A stretch of 64,000 nucleotides of DNA from Chryseobacterium oranimense (GTDB lineage: Bacteria; Bacteroidota; Bacteroidia; Flavobacteriales; Weeksellaceae). The notes under the pieces were generated by a model. It saw nothing but the letters and a program-made list of their open reading frames with translations. It had not been told where the DNA came from and did no database searches. The translations under genes and the position numbers were made by a program. Position 1 is the first letter of the stretch; the number at the start of each line of letters is the position of its first letter. Positions 17,724 to 24,243 of this stretch are shown here, one piece after another. The DNA is taken from NCBI RefSeq assembly GCF_900129755.1, contig NZ_FQWT01000003.1:124001-188000 (forward strand). The letters are read 5' to 3'.

Positions 17724-17760
17724 AAGTGGCAGTCAAAGGCAGTGTTTGGCACTCATTGGC
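17724..17760. repeat. 10-bp-phased GGC repeat array upstream of DUF3945-topB
   Basis: Four consecutive 10-bp units: AAGTGGCAGT, CAAAGGCAGT, GTTTGGCACT and CATTGGC. GGC starts at 17728, 17738, 17748 and 17758, one helical turn apart. The array lies about 60 bp upstream of the DUF3945 start, between it and the preceding HTH gene. A near -7 box on the minus strand (TACTTTCG) lies between array and gene. The units match those at 12891-12949. Confidence 0.6.
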
Positions 17761-17763
17761 TTT

Positions 17764-18045
17764 CTATTTGTTAAAACTATCTCTGATGAATTGATGTACA
17801 TCGGATAGCTTGTAATACAGTTTTCCGCTTATCGTATAATAGGGTAGCTTTCCGATGGAACGATACCGTTGCAGGGAACGGTTACTGATTTTCAGCATTT
17901 GCAGTAAATCCTGATTATCCAACAATTCTTCGCCGTCAATACTGTTACGTTTCTTTTTTAAATCGTCTATATGGTCGCTTAACATATCCAGCCTGTCGAT
18001 TAGTCGTTCCATCCACGATATAAATTCCATTCTGTCAATATTCAT
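17764..18045 (-). CDS. helix-turn-helix excisionase-type protein (Xis2d-like)
   Basis: 93 residues. After a coiled N-terminus (WMERLIDRLDMLSDHIDDLKKKRN) comes a MerR/excisionase-type winged HTH (HTH_17): LDNQDLLQMLKISNRSLQRYRSIGKLPYYTISGKLYYKLSDVHQFI. Size and fold fit recombination directionality factors of CTnDOT-like elements, which bend att DNA with the integrase. It is the second of two adjacent HTH genes (5-bp gap) placed before orf3-exc, the CTnDOT order, so it corresponds to Xis2d by position. Confidence 0.8.
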   Translation of the reverse strand: MNIDRMEFISWMERLIDRLDMLSDHIDDLKKKRNSIDGEELLDNQDLLQMLKISNRSLQRYRSIGKLPYYTISGKLYYKLSDVHQFIRDSFNK

Positions 18046-18050
18046 AGCAC

Positions 18051-18404
18051 TTACTTTTTGTCTGTTTTCAGCTTTCTACCTTTTTCGATATAGCTTTTGC
18101 CCTTTGCCATTAGTTCCTGTACATACTCGTCACTACTCTGTATGGCATTAGCGTTGAGCATATCTTTGATTGCTCCAATGGTGTAGAAGTATTGTCCATA
18201 AATTTTGGAGTACGCTATTTCGCCTTTGGTACGCATACGCCATAAGGTCTTTTCGCTGATGTGCAGATATTGGCATACCTCGTGATTGTTGAGCCACAAG
18301 TCATTATAACTGGTGTCTTCCTGTCTTTTCAGGTAGTCGGCAATGGCGTTGATACGGCTGTTTAGCTGTTGCCACGCTTCTTCTTCAATAGTGATTATTT
18401 TCAT
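18051..18404 (-). CDS. helix-turn-helix excisionase-type protein (Xis2c-like)
   Basis: 117 residues. N-terminal coil, then HTH_17 domain: WLNNHEVCQYLHISEKTLWRMRTKGEIAYSKIYGQYFYTIGAIKDML, and a basic tail. It is first in the leftward xis-xis-DUF3945-topB series, matching xis2c of CTnDOT, a DNA-binding factor needed for excision. Its upstream region (18405-18600) should hold the excision-operon promoter and, if the CTnDOT scheme holds, the RteC target. Confidence 0.8.
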   Translation of the reverse strand: MKIITIEEEAWQQLNSRINAIADYLKRQEDTSYNDLWLNNHEVCQYLHISEKTLWRMRTKGEIAYSKIYGQYFYTIGAIKDMLNANAIQSSDEYVQELMAKGKSYIEKGRKLKTDKK

Positions 18405-18443
18405 CGCATTGCTTTTTAATGTTCACAATGCAAAATTGGTAAG

Positions 18444-18460
18444 GGTGGCAGAGTTTGTCC
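18444..18460. repeat. short GGC array upstream of the xis genes
   Basis: GGTGGCAGAGTTTGTCC repeats the AAGTGGCAG / GTTTGGC units of the two larger arrays, with GGC at 18447 and GTC at 18457, again 10 bp apart. It lies ~40 bp upstream of the first xis-type gene. It is weaker than the other arrays. Confidence 0.4.
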
Positions 18461-18600
18461 GCCAAGCCTCGCCAATTGGTTGGGTGGTTTTTTGAAAATT
18501 TTTGCAATCGGGCAAAGCCCTTTTCAGACAAGCATTTTAGGGGATTTGGTATGTTTTGTATTCGGCTATTGGAAGTGTTCGCCCATTGGCGGATATTGGC
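18461..18600. promoter_or_regulatory. candidate RteC-responsive control region of the excision operon
   Basis: This non-coding stretch between rteC (copy 2) and the xis genes is rich in repeated half-sites: CGCCAAG/CGCCAAT about 10 bp apart (18460-18475), the palindrome CCAATTGG, and CGCC-catt-GGCG at ~18583-18594. In CTnDOT, RteC binds inverted half-sites upstream of the xis2c promoter. No confident -33/-7 pair was found. The assignment rests on gene order only. Confidence 0.35.
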
Positions 18601-18602
18601 AC

Positions 18603-18635
18603 AAAAAAAGCAGTACACTTTTGATGTACTGCTTT
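18603..18635 (-). terminator. rho-independent terminator of rteC copy 2
   Basis: The stem AAAGCAGTACA (18607-18617) pairs with TGTACTGCTTT (18625-18635). On the minus strand it is followed by a run of U from the A tract at 18603-18609. It lies 20 bp past the rteC stop. Confidence 0.8.
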
Positions 18636-18655
18636 GAACATATCTAATAATATAG

Positions 18656-19501
18656 CTAAAGGTCTTTGTCCATATATTCTTCGAGGGACATTTTAAGTTG
18701 GTCTAAAAATGCTGTTCTTGAACCAGCTCTTGTTTTCATACGGTGGAAAGAATGATGAACGTCGTTTAACGGAGTTCTGAACAGCACTTGAAAAATTAAG
18801 GCTAATTTTCGGATGCCGATTTTTCCGTGTGCAATGGAATTTGAGGCATACAGGGCGTAAATCAGTTCGATAAGTGCATTTTGGGAATTAGTCCAAGAAA
18901 TATCCTTGTTTGCATCTCCATTTATTAAAATCGCATCAGGATTTTCTTCGGGATTGATTTTGGTAAGCAGGTAAGTGTAGAGGAGTTCGTTGGCTATAAT
19001 GTGGGCAATCTTGTTATCATAATAGGTAGAAAAGCTAAGGTCAATTTCAAATACGCCACTCTTTAATCCATCGTGGTAATTGATTTGACCGAGCCGGAAG
19101 TAAATATGGTCCCGGTCAATTCTGCAAGCCCGATAGTACCTATAAAAATCCTCGTTGCAGATACTTTCTTTATATTCTGCTTTCAGCGTTTTCAATAGGT
19201 TCTCGTAATAGCTTTGATGTATCTTACCATTACTCACGGGGCAGGTCGTTTCAATACGAAACACTTTATTATAGTAAATGAGCTTTCCTAAAACCTGTGG
19301 CTTGATATTCTTGAAAAAGTCAATCTCCTGCTGTTCATCCACAAAATTATCCTGCAATACTTTTGCTTTTATGCTTCCCAGCATTTCATTTAGGAATAAG
19401 GTCATTTGGTATGCCTCGTCTGCCGTTCGCATCATTTGAGAAGACAGGTCATCTTCCTGATGTCTAATTTGCGATAATATTTTACTCAACACGATTTCCA
19501 T
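18656..19501 (-). CDS. rteC: RteC-family protein (copy 2), putative activator of the excision operon
   Basis: 281 residues from the ATG at 19501; a longer frame begins with TTG at 19564 but the ATG start aligns with the N-terminus of copy 1. Shared blocks are FFKNIKPQVLGKLIYYNKVFRIET, ESICNEDFYRYYRACRIDRDHIYFRLG, FSTYYDNKIAHIIANELLYTYL and ISWTNSQNALIELIYALYASNSI. It lies immediately upstream of the xis-xis-DUF3945-topB series on the same strand but is separated by its own terminator, so it probably acts on that operon as a DNA-binding activator. The two RteC copies are clearly diverged from each other. Confidence 0.82.
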   Translation of the reverse strand: MEIVLSKILSQIRHQEDDLSSQMMRTADEAYQMTLFLNEMLGSIKAKVLQDNFVDEQQEIDFFKNIKPQVLGKLIYYNKVFRIETTCPVSNGKIHQSYYENLLKTLKAEYKESICNEDFYRYYRACRIDRDHIYFRLGQINYHDGLKSGVFEIDLSFSTYYDNKIAHIIANELLYTYLLTKINPEENPDAILINGDANKDISWTNSQNALIELIYALYASNSIAHGKIGIRKLALIFQVLFRTPLNDVHHSFHRMKTRAGSRTAFLDQLKMSLEEYMDKDL

Positions 19502-19647
19502 AGCATAGTCTTTTTTGAAGTTATCACTATTTGTTTCGGAATTGCAACTATTGTTGTATGCCAAAATTTGGAAATAATATTGAAACCAATATCACAGGCT
19601 CTCCCCAGTGTGGGAATTTTTTCAAAGATTTTTATATTAGGGGGATG

Positions 19648-19680
19648 AAAAAAGGGTAAAGCAGTAATATACTTTACCCA
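19648..19680. terminator. hairpin at the element-chromosome transition
   Basis: GGGTAAAG (19654-19661) and CTTTACCC (19672-19679) form a perfect 8-bp stem with a 10-base loop. The A run at 19648-19653 gives a U tail for leftward transcripts. It lies upstream of rteC copy 2 and would stop chromosomal transcripts entering the element. Confidence 0.5.
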
Positions 19681-19688
19681 TTAATTTA

Positions 19689-19698
19689 TTACATTTGC
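19689..19698 (+). other. candidate att core at the right end of the element
   Basis: TTACATTTGC differs in one position from GTAnnTTTGC, the 10-bp core shared by CTnDOT attachment sites. It lies between the last element gene (rteC) and the first ordinary chromosomal genes. The same bases also make a perfect -7 box (TACATTTG) for the small frame at 19723, so the match may be promoter-driven. The partner att copy would lie outside the window. Confidence 0.35.
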
Positions 19699-19722
19699 AG
19701 TAATGATTTACAAGGTAATCAA

Positions 19723-19830
19723 ATGAAAGCAAGTGCAGTAAGCACCATTACTAAATCGTTACCGATAAGGTTTTCAATTCTTGTAAACTACTCTTTATTA
19801 GCCACTTTAGGCTATATTAATCTTTTTTGA
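19723..19830 (+). CDS. possible 35-residue hydrophobic peptide upstream of crp
   Basis: ATG 19723 to TGA 19828-19830. It starts MKASAVSTITKSLPIRF and ends with a hydrophobic LVNYSLLATLGYINLF, so it could be a short membrane peptide. A perfect -7 box (TACATTTG, 19690-19697) lies 25 bp upstream of the ATG. No -33 TTG is at the right distance. It may instead be the 5' stump of a chromosomal gene broken by element insertion. I do not recognise a family. Confidence 0.3.
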   Translation: MKASAVSTITKSLPIRFSILVNYSLLATLGYINLF

Positions 19831-19898
19831 ATAAAAAATTAAAAATTGTAGAGATAAACCAATTTAAATTTATTTTTGCAACTTCAGAACAGTTGTAT

Positions 19899-20501
19899 AT
19901 GCTTATGATAATAGATGAAGAACTTTTATTTTCGTCAGGAGCGGAGCTGATGAATTATGCAGCAAATGATATCATTTTTAAAGAAAATGATTATCCTAAA
20001 TATTATTTTCAAATCAAATCCGGAACCGTGAAGATCAATAACTATCATGAAAATGGACGCGAAATTATGCATAGTGTGCCTTTTGATGGTCATTGCCTTG
20101 TGGAAAGCTCCCTTTTTACGGATAAACCATATGCTGTCAACGCAGTAGCAATGGGCAACTGTGAGATTATCAGGTTGGATAAAAATAAATTCCTGGAACT
20201 TGTCGGAAATTCACCTGATCTGCTTCTTAAGCTCTACAGCTATACTGCGGAACGGATGTATTACAGACATGTAATGCTGAACAATCTTTCTTCACCCGAC
20301 CCCGGAACCAAAGTTAAGCGGGTAATGGAATGCCTGAAATCGTATAACCAGTTTACAGATAAGTATTCTTACCAGTTTCCATTTACCAGGCAGCATCTGG
20401 CTTCCCTTACCGGTCTATGTGTAGAAACTGTTATCAGGGTTGTGAAGAAAATGGAAAAAGAAAAAACAGTGAAAATCCAGAATGGTAAAATATTTTACTG
20501 A
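19899..20501 (+). CDS. Crp/Fnr-family transcriptional regulator
   Basis: 200 residues from ATG 19899; an ATG at 19905 is equally possible. A longer frame from TTG 19827 was not used because a -7-like TATTTTTG lies at 19871-19878 inside it. The N-terminal cyclic-nucleotide-type barrel contains DIIFKENDYPKYYFQIKSGTVKINNYHENG and ESSLFTDKPYAVNAVA. The C-terminal winged helix has FPFTRQHLASLTGLCVETVIRVVKKMEKE. Members of this flavobacterial Crp group control metabolic or stress genes; the ligand is unknown and no Cys cluster for Fe-S binding is visible, so it is not Fnr-like. The neighbouring target is not obvious. Confidence 0.88.
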   Translation: MLMIIDEELLFSSGAELMNYAANDIIFKENDYPKYYFQIKSGTVKINNYHENGREIMHSVPFDGHCLVESSLFTDKPYAVNAVAMGNCEIIRLDKNKFLELVGNSPDLLLKLYSYTAERMYYRHVMLNNLSSPDPGTKVKRVMECLKSYNQFTDKYSYQFPFTRQHLASLTGLCVETVIRVVKKMEKEKTVKIQNGKIFY

Positions 20502-20930
20502 TGTTTTTTTGAAATGAGTATTCAAAATGAATGGAGCTCATCCTAAGTACTTTTTATCCTCTTTAAATATATACACTTTTTTATCAATTTATGACAATGT
20601 ATTATCAGGCAGGAATACTATAAATGGGAAGAAAAATAAGGTTAACCGGCACCCTATTTATAAATAGAATTAATAAATTTTTTAAAATTTATGCTTATAG
20701 AATGTTTTACATAATATAAATTTTATTTATATTTGTGGATCGAAATAATTTTTTTTCATCATTTGTGTTTTTTTAAGGTCTCCTCTAGGGGGCCTTTTTT
20801 TATGGTCAAATATGAAATGTATAGGTTATAGGTAAAAATACGGAAAGAAGAATTTGGTACTTTCTACTCTACTATATATCTCTTTAAAGTGACAACTTTG
20901 TAATGTTAAACAACTTAAAAACATTACACC
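20502..20930. other. 429-bp intergenic region, AT-rich, with one small transcription unit candidate
   Basis: No open frame with coding character was seen. The only recognisable structures are a -7-like box at 20728-20735 and a strong hairpin plus T run at 20775-20801, described separately. The promoter of the lectin gene must lie in the last ~100 bp. CAACTTTG at 20893-20900 is one base off a -7 box, without a matching -33. Confidence 0.5.
20728..20801 (+). ncRNA. putative small RNA between crp and the lectin gene
   Basis: A perfect -7 box TATATTTG (20728-20735) is followed ~40 bp later by a terminator hairpin: AAGGTCTCC (20775-20783), loop TCTA, GGGGGCCTT (20788-20796), then T6. The predicted transcript would be about 60 nt and contains no open frame. 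The -33 position has TTTT rather than TTG. It could also be an attenuator in the leader of the lectin gene. Confidence 0.3.
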
Positions 20931-21275
20931 ATGTCAACATTCAAAATCAACATCATTGCAGGACCACTTTGGAGCAATGACGAAGCACAAAAAATCGGAG
21001 GCCGTATTGCTGCGGCACATTTAGGAAAATTCACAGGACAATGGAGCACTATTGTCGAAGGCCAGATGAGCGTTATCGAAGTTGAATACGATACACAGCC
21101 ATCCGGAAGTACAGAGTATACAATGGACGTTTTGGCAGGACCGATCTGGAGCAATGAAGATGCTAAGGAAATATGCCCTTCCATCTGTGCTTCTTACGGA
21201 GGTACCTGGAACGGACAATGGACAACAGTCGTTGAAGGCAAAATGAGCGTTTGCGGATGCACATTCAAGTTCTAG
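20931..21275 (+). CDS. MVL-type mannan-binding lectin (tandem repeat)
   Basis: 114 residues made of two homologous halves. Half 1 (1-54) has INIIAGPLWSNDEAQKIG, AAHLGKFTGQWSTIVEGQMSV; half 2 (61-114) has MDVLAGPIWSNEDAKEIC, ASYGGTWNGQWTTVVEGKMSV. This is the layout of the Microcystis viridis lectin MVL, where each half binds the oligomannose core. There is no signal peptide, so it is cytosolic or released by lysis. Half 2 carries four cysteines (82, 86, 108, 110) that half 1 lacks, which is odd for a cytosolic lectin. It is monocistronic with its own terminator. Likely role is carbohydrate recognition in defence or attachment; inference. Confidence 0.88.
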   Translation: MSTFKINIIAGPLWSNDEAQKIGGRIAAAHLGKFTGQWSTIVEGQMSVIEVEYDTQPSGSTEYTMDVLAGPIWSNEDAKEICPSICASYGGTWNGQWTTVVEGKMSVCGCTFKF

Positions 21276-21296
21276 AACTTACTTTAGATTAATATG

Positions 21297-21327
21297 AATC
21301 TCCGGGGAATCCTGGAGATTTTTTTGC
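21297..21327. terminator. terminator of the lectin gene
   Basis: AATCTCC (21297-21303) pairs with GGAGATT (21314-21320), extended by inner GG/CC pairs, and is followed by T6. It lies 22 bp after the lectin stop and before the convergent AraC gene. Confidence 0.8.
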
Positions 21328-21350
21328 TCCGTGATATTACTTTAGCGAAA

Positions 21351-22133
21351 TTATTGCGTAGTCTTTATAAAATCTGTGGGCCTGGACTGCATCACAGACT
21401 GGAAACTTCTTGTAAATGCCTGAACACTTTTATATCCCACCGCATATGCCGTTTCCGAAATGGTCAGGTGTCCCGAGGTCAGGAGTTCAAGGCTTTTTAT
21501 AATTCTCAGAATCTGCTGGTATTTGCTTAAGGTCATACCGGTTTCCTTTTTAAAGATACGTTCCAGGGTTCTTAAGGAAAGGCTTGACATTTCACTCAGA
21601 TCTTCAATTTTTATTTCTTCACGATAGTGATTATGCAGGTAAGCAATGGGCTGCGACAACCGTTTATCCGCAGGAAGTCTGATATGAAGCTTCAGCGAAT
21701 GTTCTACAAATTGCGGCAATTCATTGAAAAGTGCTTTTAAAAACAGCATTTCATCACGATTATGATCCATATTCTTTGACCATCTTTCCGAATACCTGAT
21801 CATTTCCTTTAAAACAGGAGGAACTGAAAAAACATTGGTCTGGAGGTGAAAAGAACTGTCTTTGTCCACTTCTGCAAACATAATCATAAGCTTGATTTTC
21901 TCCGAATGCGAATTGGTTTTGTGTAATGCGCCGGGAGGAATCCACGCGGCATGATTCTGAGGGAGGAGGTACATTTTTCCCTCTACCGTAATATACTGGA
22001 ATCCACTTTCGACATACACCAACTGCCCTTTTTCATGGGAATGAAGGATATCGTCATGCCGCCAGTCCTCTTCAAACCATACAAAATAAGGCTTGTCCAG
22101 TTCGTCAAGATTTATAGCATCATGTGGATTCAT
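21351..22133 (-). CDS. AraC-family regulator with N-terminal cupin (NimR-like)
   Basis: 260 residues. Residues ~10-110 form a cupin-type sensor (EEDWRHDDILHSHEKGQLVYVESGFQYI, QNHAAWIPPGALHKTNSHS). The C-terminus has the double HTH: IEDLSEMSSLSLRTLERIFKKETGMTLSKYQQILRI and ISETAYAVGYKSVQAFTRSFQSVM. It is divergent from an MFS exporter of the CynX/NimT family, the same arrangement as nimR-nimT of E. coli, where the AraC protein represses its neighbour exporter. An 11-bp inverted repeat with facing -7 boxes lies between the genes. Confidence 0.87.
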   Translation of the reverse strand: MNPHDAINLDELDKPYFVWFEEDWRHDDILHSHEKGQLVYVESGFQYITVEGKMYLLPQNHAAWIPPGALHKTNSHSEKIKLMIMFAEVDKDSSFHLQTNVFSVPPVLKEMIRYSERWSKNMDHNRDEMLFLKALFNELPQFVEHSLKLHIRLPADKRLSQPIAYLHNHYREEIKIEDLSEMSSLSLRTLERIFKKETGMTLSKYQQILRIIKSLELLTSGHLTISETAYAVGYKSVQAFTRSFQSVMQSRPTDFIKTTQ

Positions 22134-22154
22134 GTCGTTTTAAGTTAAAACTTT

Positions 22155-22190
22155 GGCAAAATTAAACAAATCAACTGAATTAATTTTGCC
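22155..22190. promoter_or_regulatory. divergent promoter/operator between AraC regulator and MFS exporter
   Basis: GGCAAAATTAA (22155-22165) and TTAATTTTGCC (22180-22190) are perfect inverted repeats with a 14-bp spacer. Each arm contains a perfect -7 box (TAATTTTG) pointing outward: 22181-22188 rightward to ATG 22207, and 22157-22164 leftward to ATG 22133. Leader lengths of ~10-20 bases result on both sides. A protein bound to the repeat would cover both promoters. Confidence 0.6.
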
Positions 22191-22206
22191 TTAAATAAAT
22201 TATATC

Positions 22207-23409
22207 ATGAAGAATCAAACAAGAAAAAATGCTTCTTACGTTTTAATGCTGATTAATGTATTGGTTGTAATTCTGGTTTCCAGTAATCTGAGATCCCCTA
22301 TTATTGCTGTTTCTCCGGTCTTAGGCGATATACGCGAAGCATTGAACCTGAGCAGTTTTCAGGTCAGCATGCTTACTTCTATTCCTTTGTTTATGTTTGC
22401 CACCTGTTCTGTTCTGGTCAGCAGGTTTTCGCATCAGCTCAGCATCAGCAGATTCCTGATGTATTCATTGATTATTCTGAGCTTCGGATTATTCCTTAGG
22501 ATTACAGGGTCGCTTTGGATGCTGTTTGCCGGTTCGGTGTTTATCGGTCTGGGAATCTGTATCGGGAATGTGGTAACTCCGGGATACATCAAAAACAATT
22601 TTCCTAAACAGATTGGTTTAATGACAGGAATTTTCGCCGTCTCTATGAATCTCACCGCTGCACTGGCTTCAGGCTTCAGCGTAAGAATTGGGGAATGGAC
22701 AGGTTTCGGATGGCGCGGTTCACTCGGCATATGGCTGGTGATTGCCGGACTTGGATTATTTGTGCTTGTTCTTGAGCTGTTGTTTAATAAGAAAAATAAA
22801 AATCAGTCAAAAACGGCATTAACTGTTTCTGATTTTAATATGTTCAAATCTGCACAGGCATGGAATATCAGCCTGTTTATGGGATTGCAGTCGTTATTCT
22901 ATTACTGTATGATGGCCTGGCTGCCTTCTTTTTTAACTGATTCCGATATGCAGGTTGAAAGTGCAGGCTGGGTCCTGTTTGCTATTCAGATCACCATGAT
23001 TCCTATTGCTTTCTGTGCACCGATTATTGCCAGTAAAATGAAAGATCAACGGGTTCTTATCATTTTCATCTGTACATTAATGTTTGGAAGTACGATGATG
23101 TTTATCGGGCTGAAGATTCAATGGATCTATGTTAATGCTGTGATTATCGGAATCTCTAATGGTCTTTCTTTCAGCTTATCCATTCTTTTCTTTTCCACCA
23201 GGACAAAAAACAGTGCCAATGCTGTGAAAATATCAGGAATGGCTCAGTCTGTAGGCTATCTGATTGCAGCGTTCGGGCCTCCGGTCTTTGGAAAACTGCA
23301 TGATTGGGACATTTCGTGGAAAAGTTCTTTTGGCTTTCTAAGTGTTGCTGTAATCCTTATGTTCTATTTTGGGATGAAAGCAGCCAGAAATAAGTGTGTG
23401 GAAGATTAA
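22207..23409 (+). CDS. MFS exporter of the CynX/NimT family
   Basis: 400 residues, twelve hydrophobic segments. N-terminal VSSNLRSPIIAVSPVLGDIREALNLSS is the signature of the CynX/NimT group (NLRSPIxAVSPLL). The loop RFSHQLSISRFLMYSL and the second-half start FNMFKSAQAWNISLFMGLQSLFYYCMMAWLPSFL fit as well. E. coli NimT exports 2-nitroimidazole; CynX is linked to cyanate. The AraC neighbour suggests inducible export of a small toxic compound. Proton antiport is the family mechanism. Confidence 0.87.
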   Translation: MKNQTRKNASYVLMLINVLVVILVSSNLRSPIIAVSPVLGDIREALNLSSFQVSMLTSIPLFMFATCSVLVSRFSHQLSISRFLMYSLIILSFGLFLRITGSLWMLFAGSVFIGLGICIGNVVTPGYIKNNFPKQIGLMTGIFAVSMNLTAALASGFSVRIGEWTGFGWRGSLGIWLVIAGLGLFVLVLELLFNKKNKNQSKTALTVSDFNMFKSAQAWNISLFMGLQSLFYYCMMAWLPSFLTDSDMQVESAGWVLFAIQITMIPIAFCAPIIASKMKDQRVLIIFICTLMFGSTMMFIGLKIQWIYVNAVIIGISNGLSFSLSILFFSTRTKNSANAVKISGMAQSVGYLIAAFGPPVFGKLHDWDISWKSSFGFLSVAVILMFYFGMKAARNKCVED

Positions 23410-23421
23410 AATGATAAAGGT

Positions 23422-23452
23422 GGCTGTATCCCTGCAAAAGATACAGCCTTTA
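23422..23452. terminator. terminator after the MFS exporter
   Basis: GGCTGTATC (23422-23430) and GATACAGCC (23440-23448) form a perfect 9-bp stem; a short T/A tail follows. It lies between convergent genes. Confidence 0.75.
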
Positions 23453-23469
23453 ATAGTTCTGCCAGTTTT

Positions 23470-24183
23470 TTATGTGACTCTTTTCCTGCCGCTGGCTTCT
23501 ACCCATTCATCTTTTTTGCATTTGGCACAGTTTCCGGCATTCCCTTCGGTTTTGGATTCCGTATGTCCGCAGAAAGTGCAGGAATAAAAACCTTCTTTCT
23601 GTATATTTTTCAAAGGATTTTTTAATGAATCAGGCATAATAGGAAGTCCCGGCTTCACCTGTTCATCTTCATAGTAAAATACACTGATCTCACCGGAAAT
23701 CTCTTCAATAGCCATTTCTATCTGTCCAAGCTGAGAAACTCCCTTCAACCGGAGCTCTGCGAAAAATTCGTCACTTCCAAGGTTTTCCTTTTTAAAATTA
23801 TCAATGGAAAATTCGCCATTCCGGATGAGACAGATAGAACTTCCTTCCACCAGCTTTTCGAATTTTTTACTTCTGCCGATAAAATAAGTAACGACGCTGT
23901 ATAAAAGAATGATGATGATAAAAACAAGGATGGAAGAAATAATTCCTACATCTTTATTAAACATGGGGTCACCCGCAGCAGACCCCAGCCCTATGATCAC
24001 CACCAGCTCAAAAATAGAAAGCTGCTTCACCCCTCTTTTACCCAAAACTCTAAGCCCGATGATGATAGCGAGAAACATAATGGCAGTACGGAGAATAATC
24101 TCTAAAAGAAAGGACCATTCTTCGTGGCCCAGGAATAATTCTTTCCAGTTAAGTTCCAAAAGAAATAGTGGCATCATAGACAT
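23470..24183 (-). CDS. DUF421 (YetF-type) membrane protein with C-terminal zinc-ribbon-like tail
   Basis: 237 residues. Three N-terminal membrane helices contain RTAIMFLAIIIGLRVLGKRGVKQLSIFELVVIIGLGSAAGDPM, the DUF421 core. The cytosolic domain follows (FEKLVEGSSICLIRNGEF...LRLKGVSQLGQIEMAIEEISGEISVF). Beyond the usual end lies CTFCGHTESKTEGNAGNCAKC, two CxxC pairs ~16 residues apart, likely a small zinc ribbon that many family members lack. Function of the family is poorly known; in Bacillus YetF-type proteins act in spore or stress contexts. Stand-alone gene. Confidence 0.8.
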   Translation of the reverse strand: MSMMPLFLLELNWKELFLGHEEWSFLLEIILRTAIMFLAIIIGLRVLGKRGVKQLSIFELVVIIGLGSAAGDPMFNKDVGIISSILVFIIIILLYSVVTYFIGRSKKFEKLVEGSSICLIRNGEFSIDNFKKENLGSDEFFAELRLKGVSQLGQIEMAIEEISGEISVFYYEDEQVKPGLPIMPDSLKNPLKNIQKEGFYSCTFCGHTESKTEGNAGNCAKCKKDEWVEASGRKRVT

Positions 24184-24243
24184 TAATTTTTAAAAAACAT
24201 CCAAAAAATACGCCATTCGGGAAACAAACTGTTTTTCAATCCA

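Noticed and set aside
19565..19898. tRNA gene as integration target at the element end
   Set aside because: No cloverleaf or tRNA 3' end could be found; CTnDOT-like elements do not need a tRNA.
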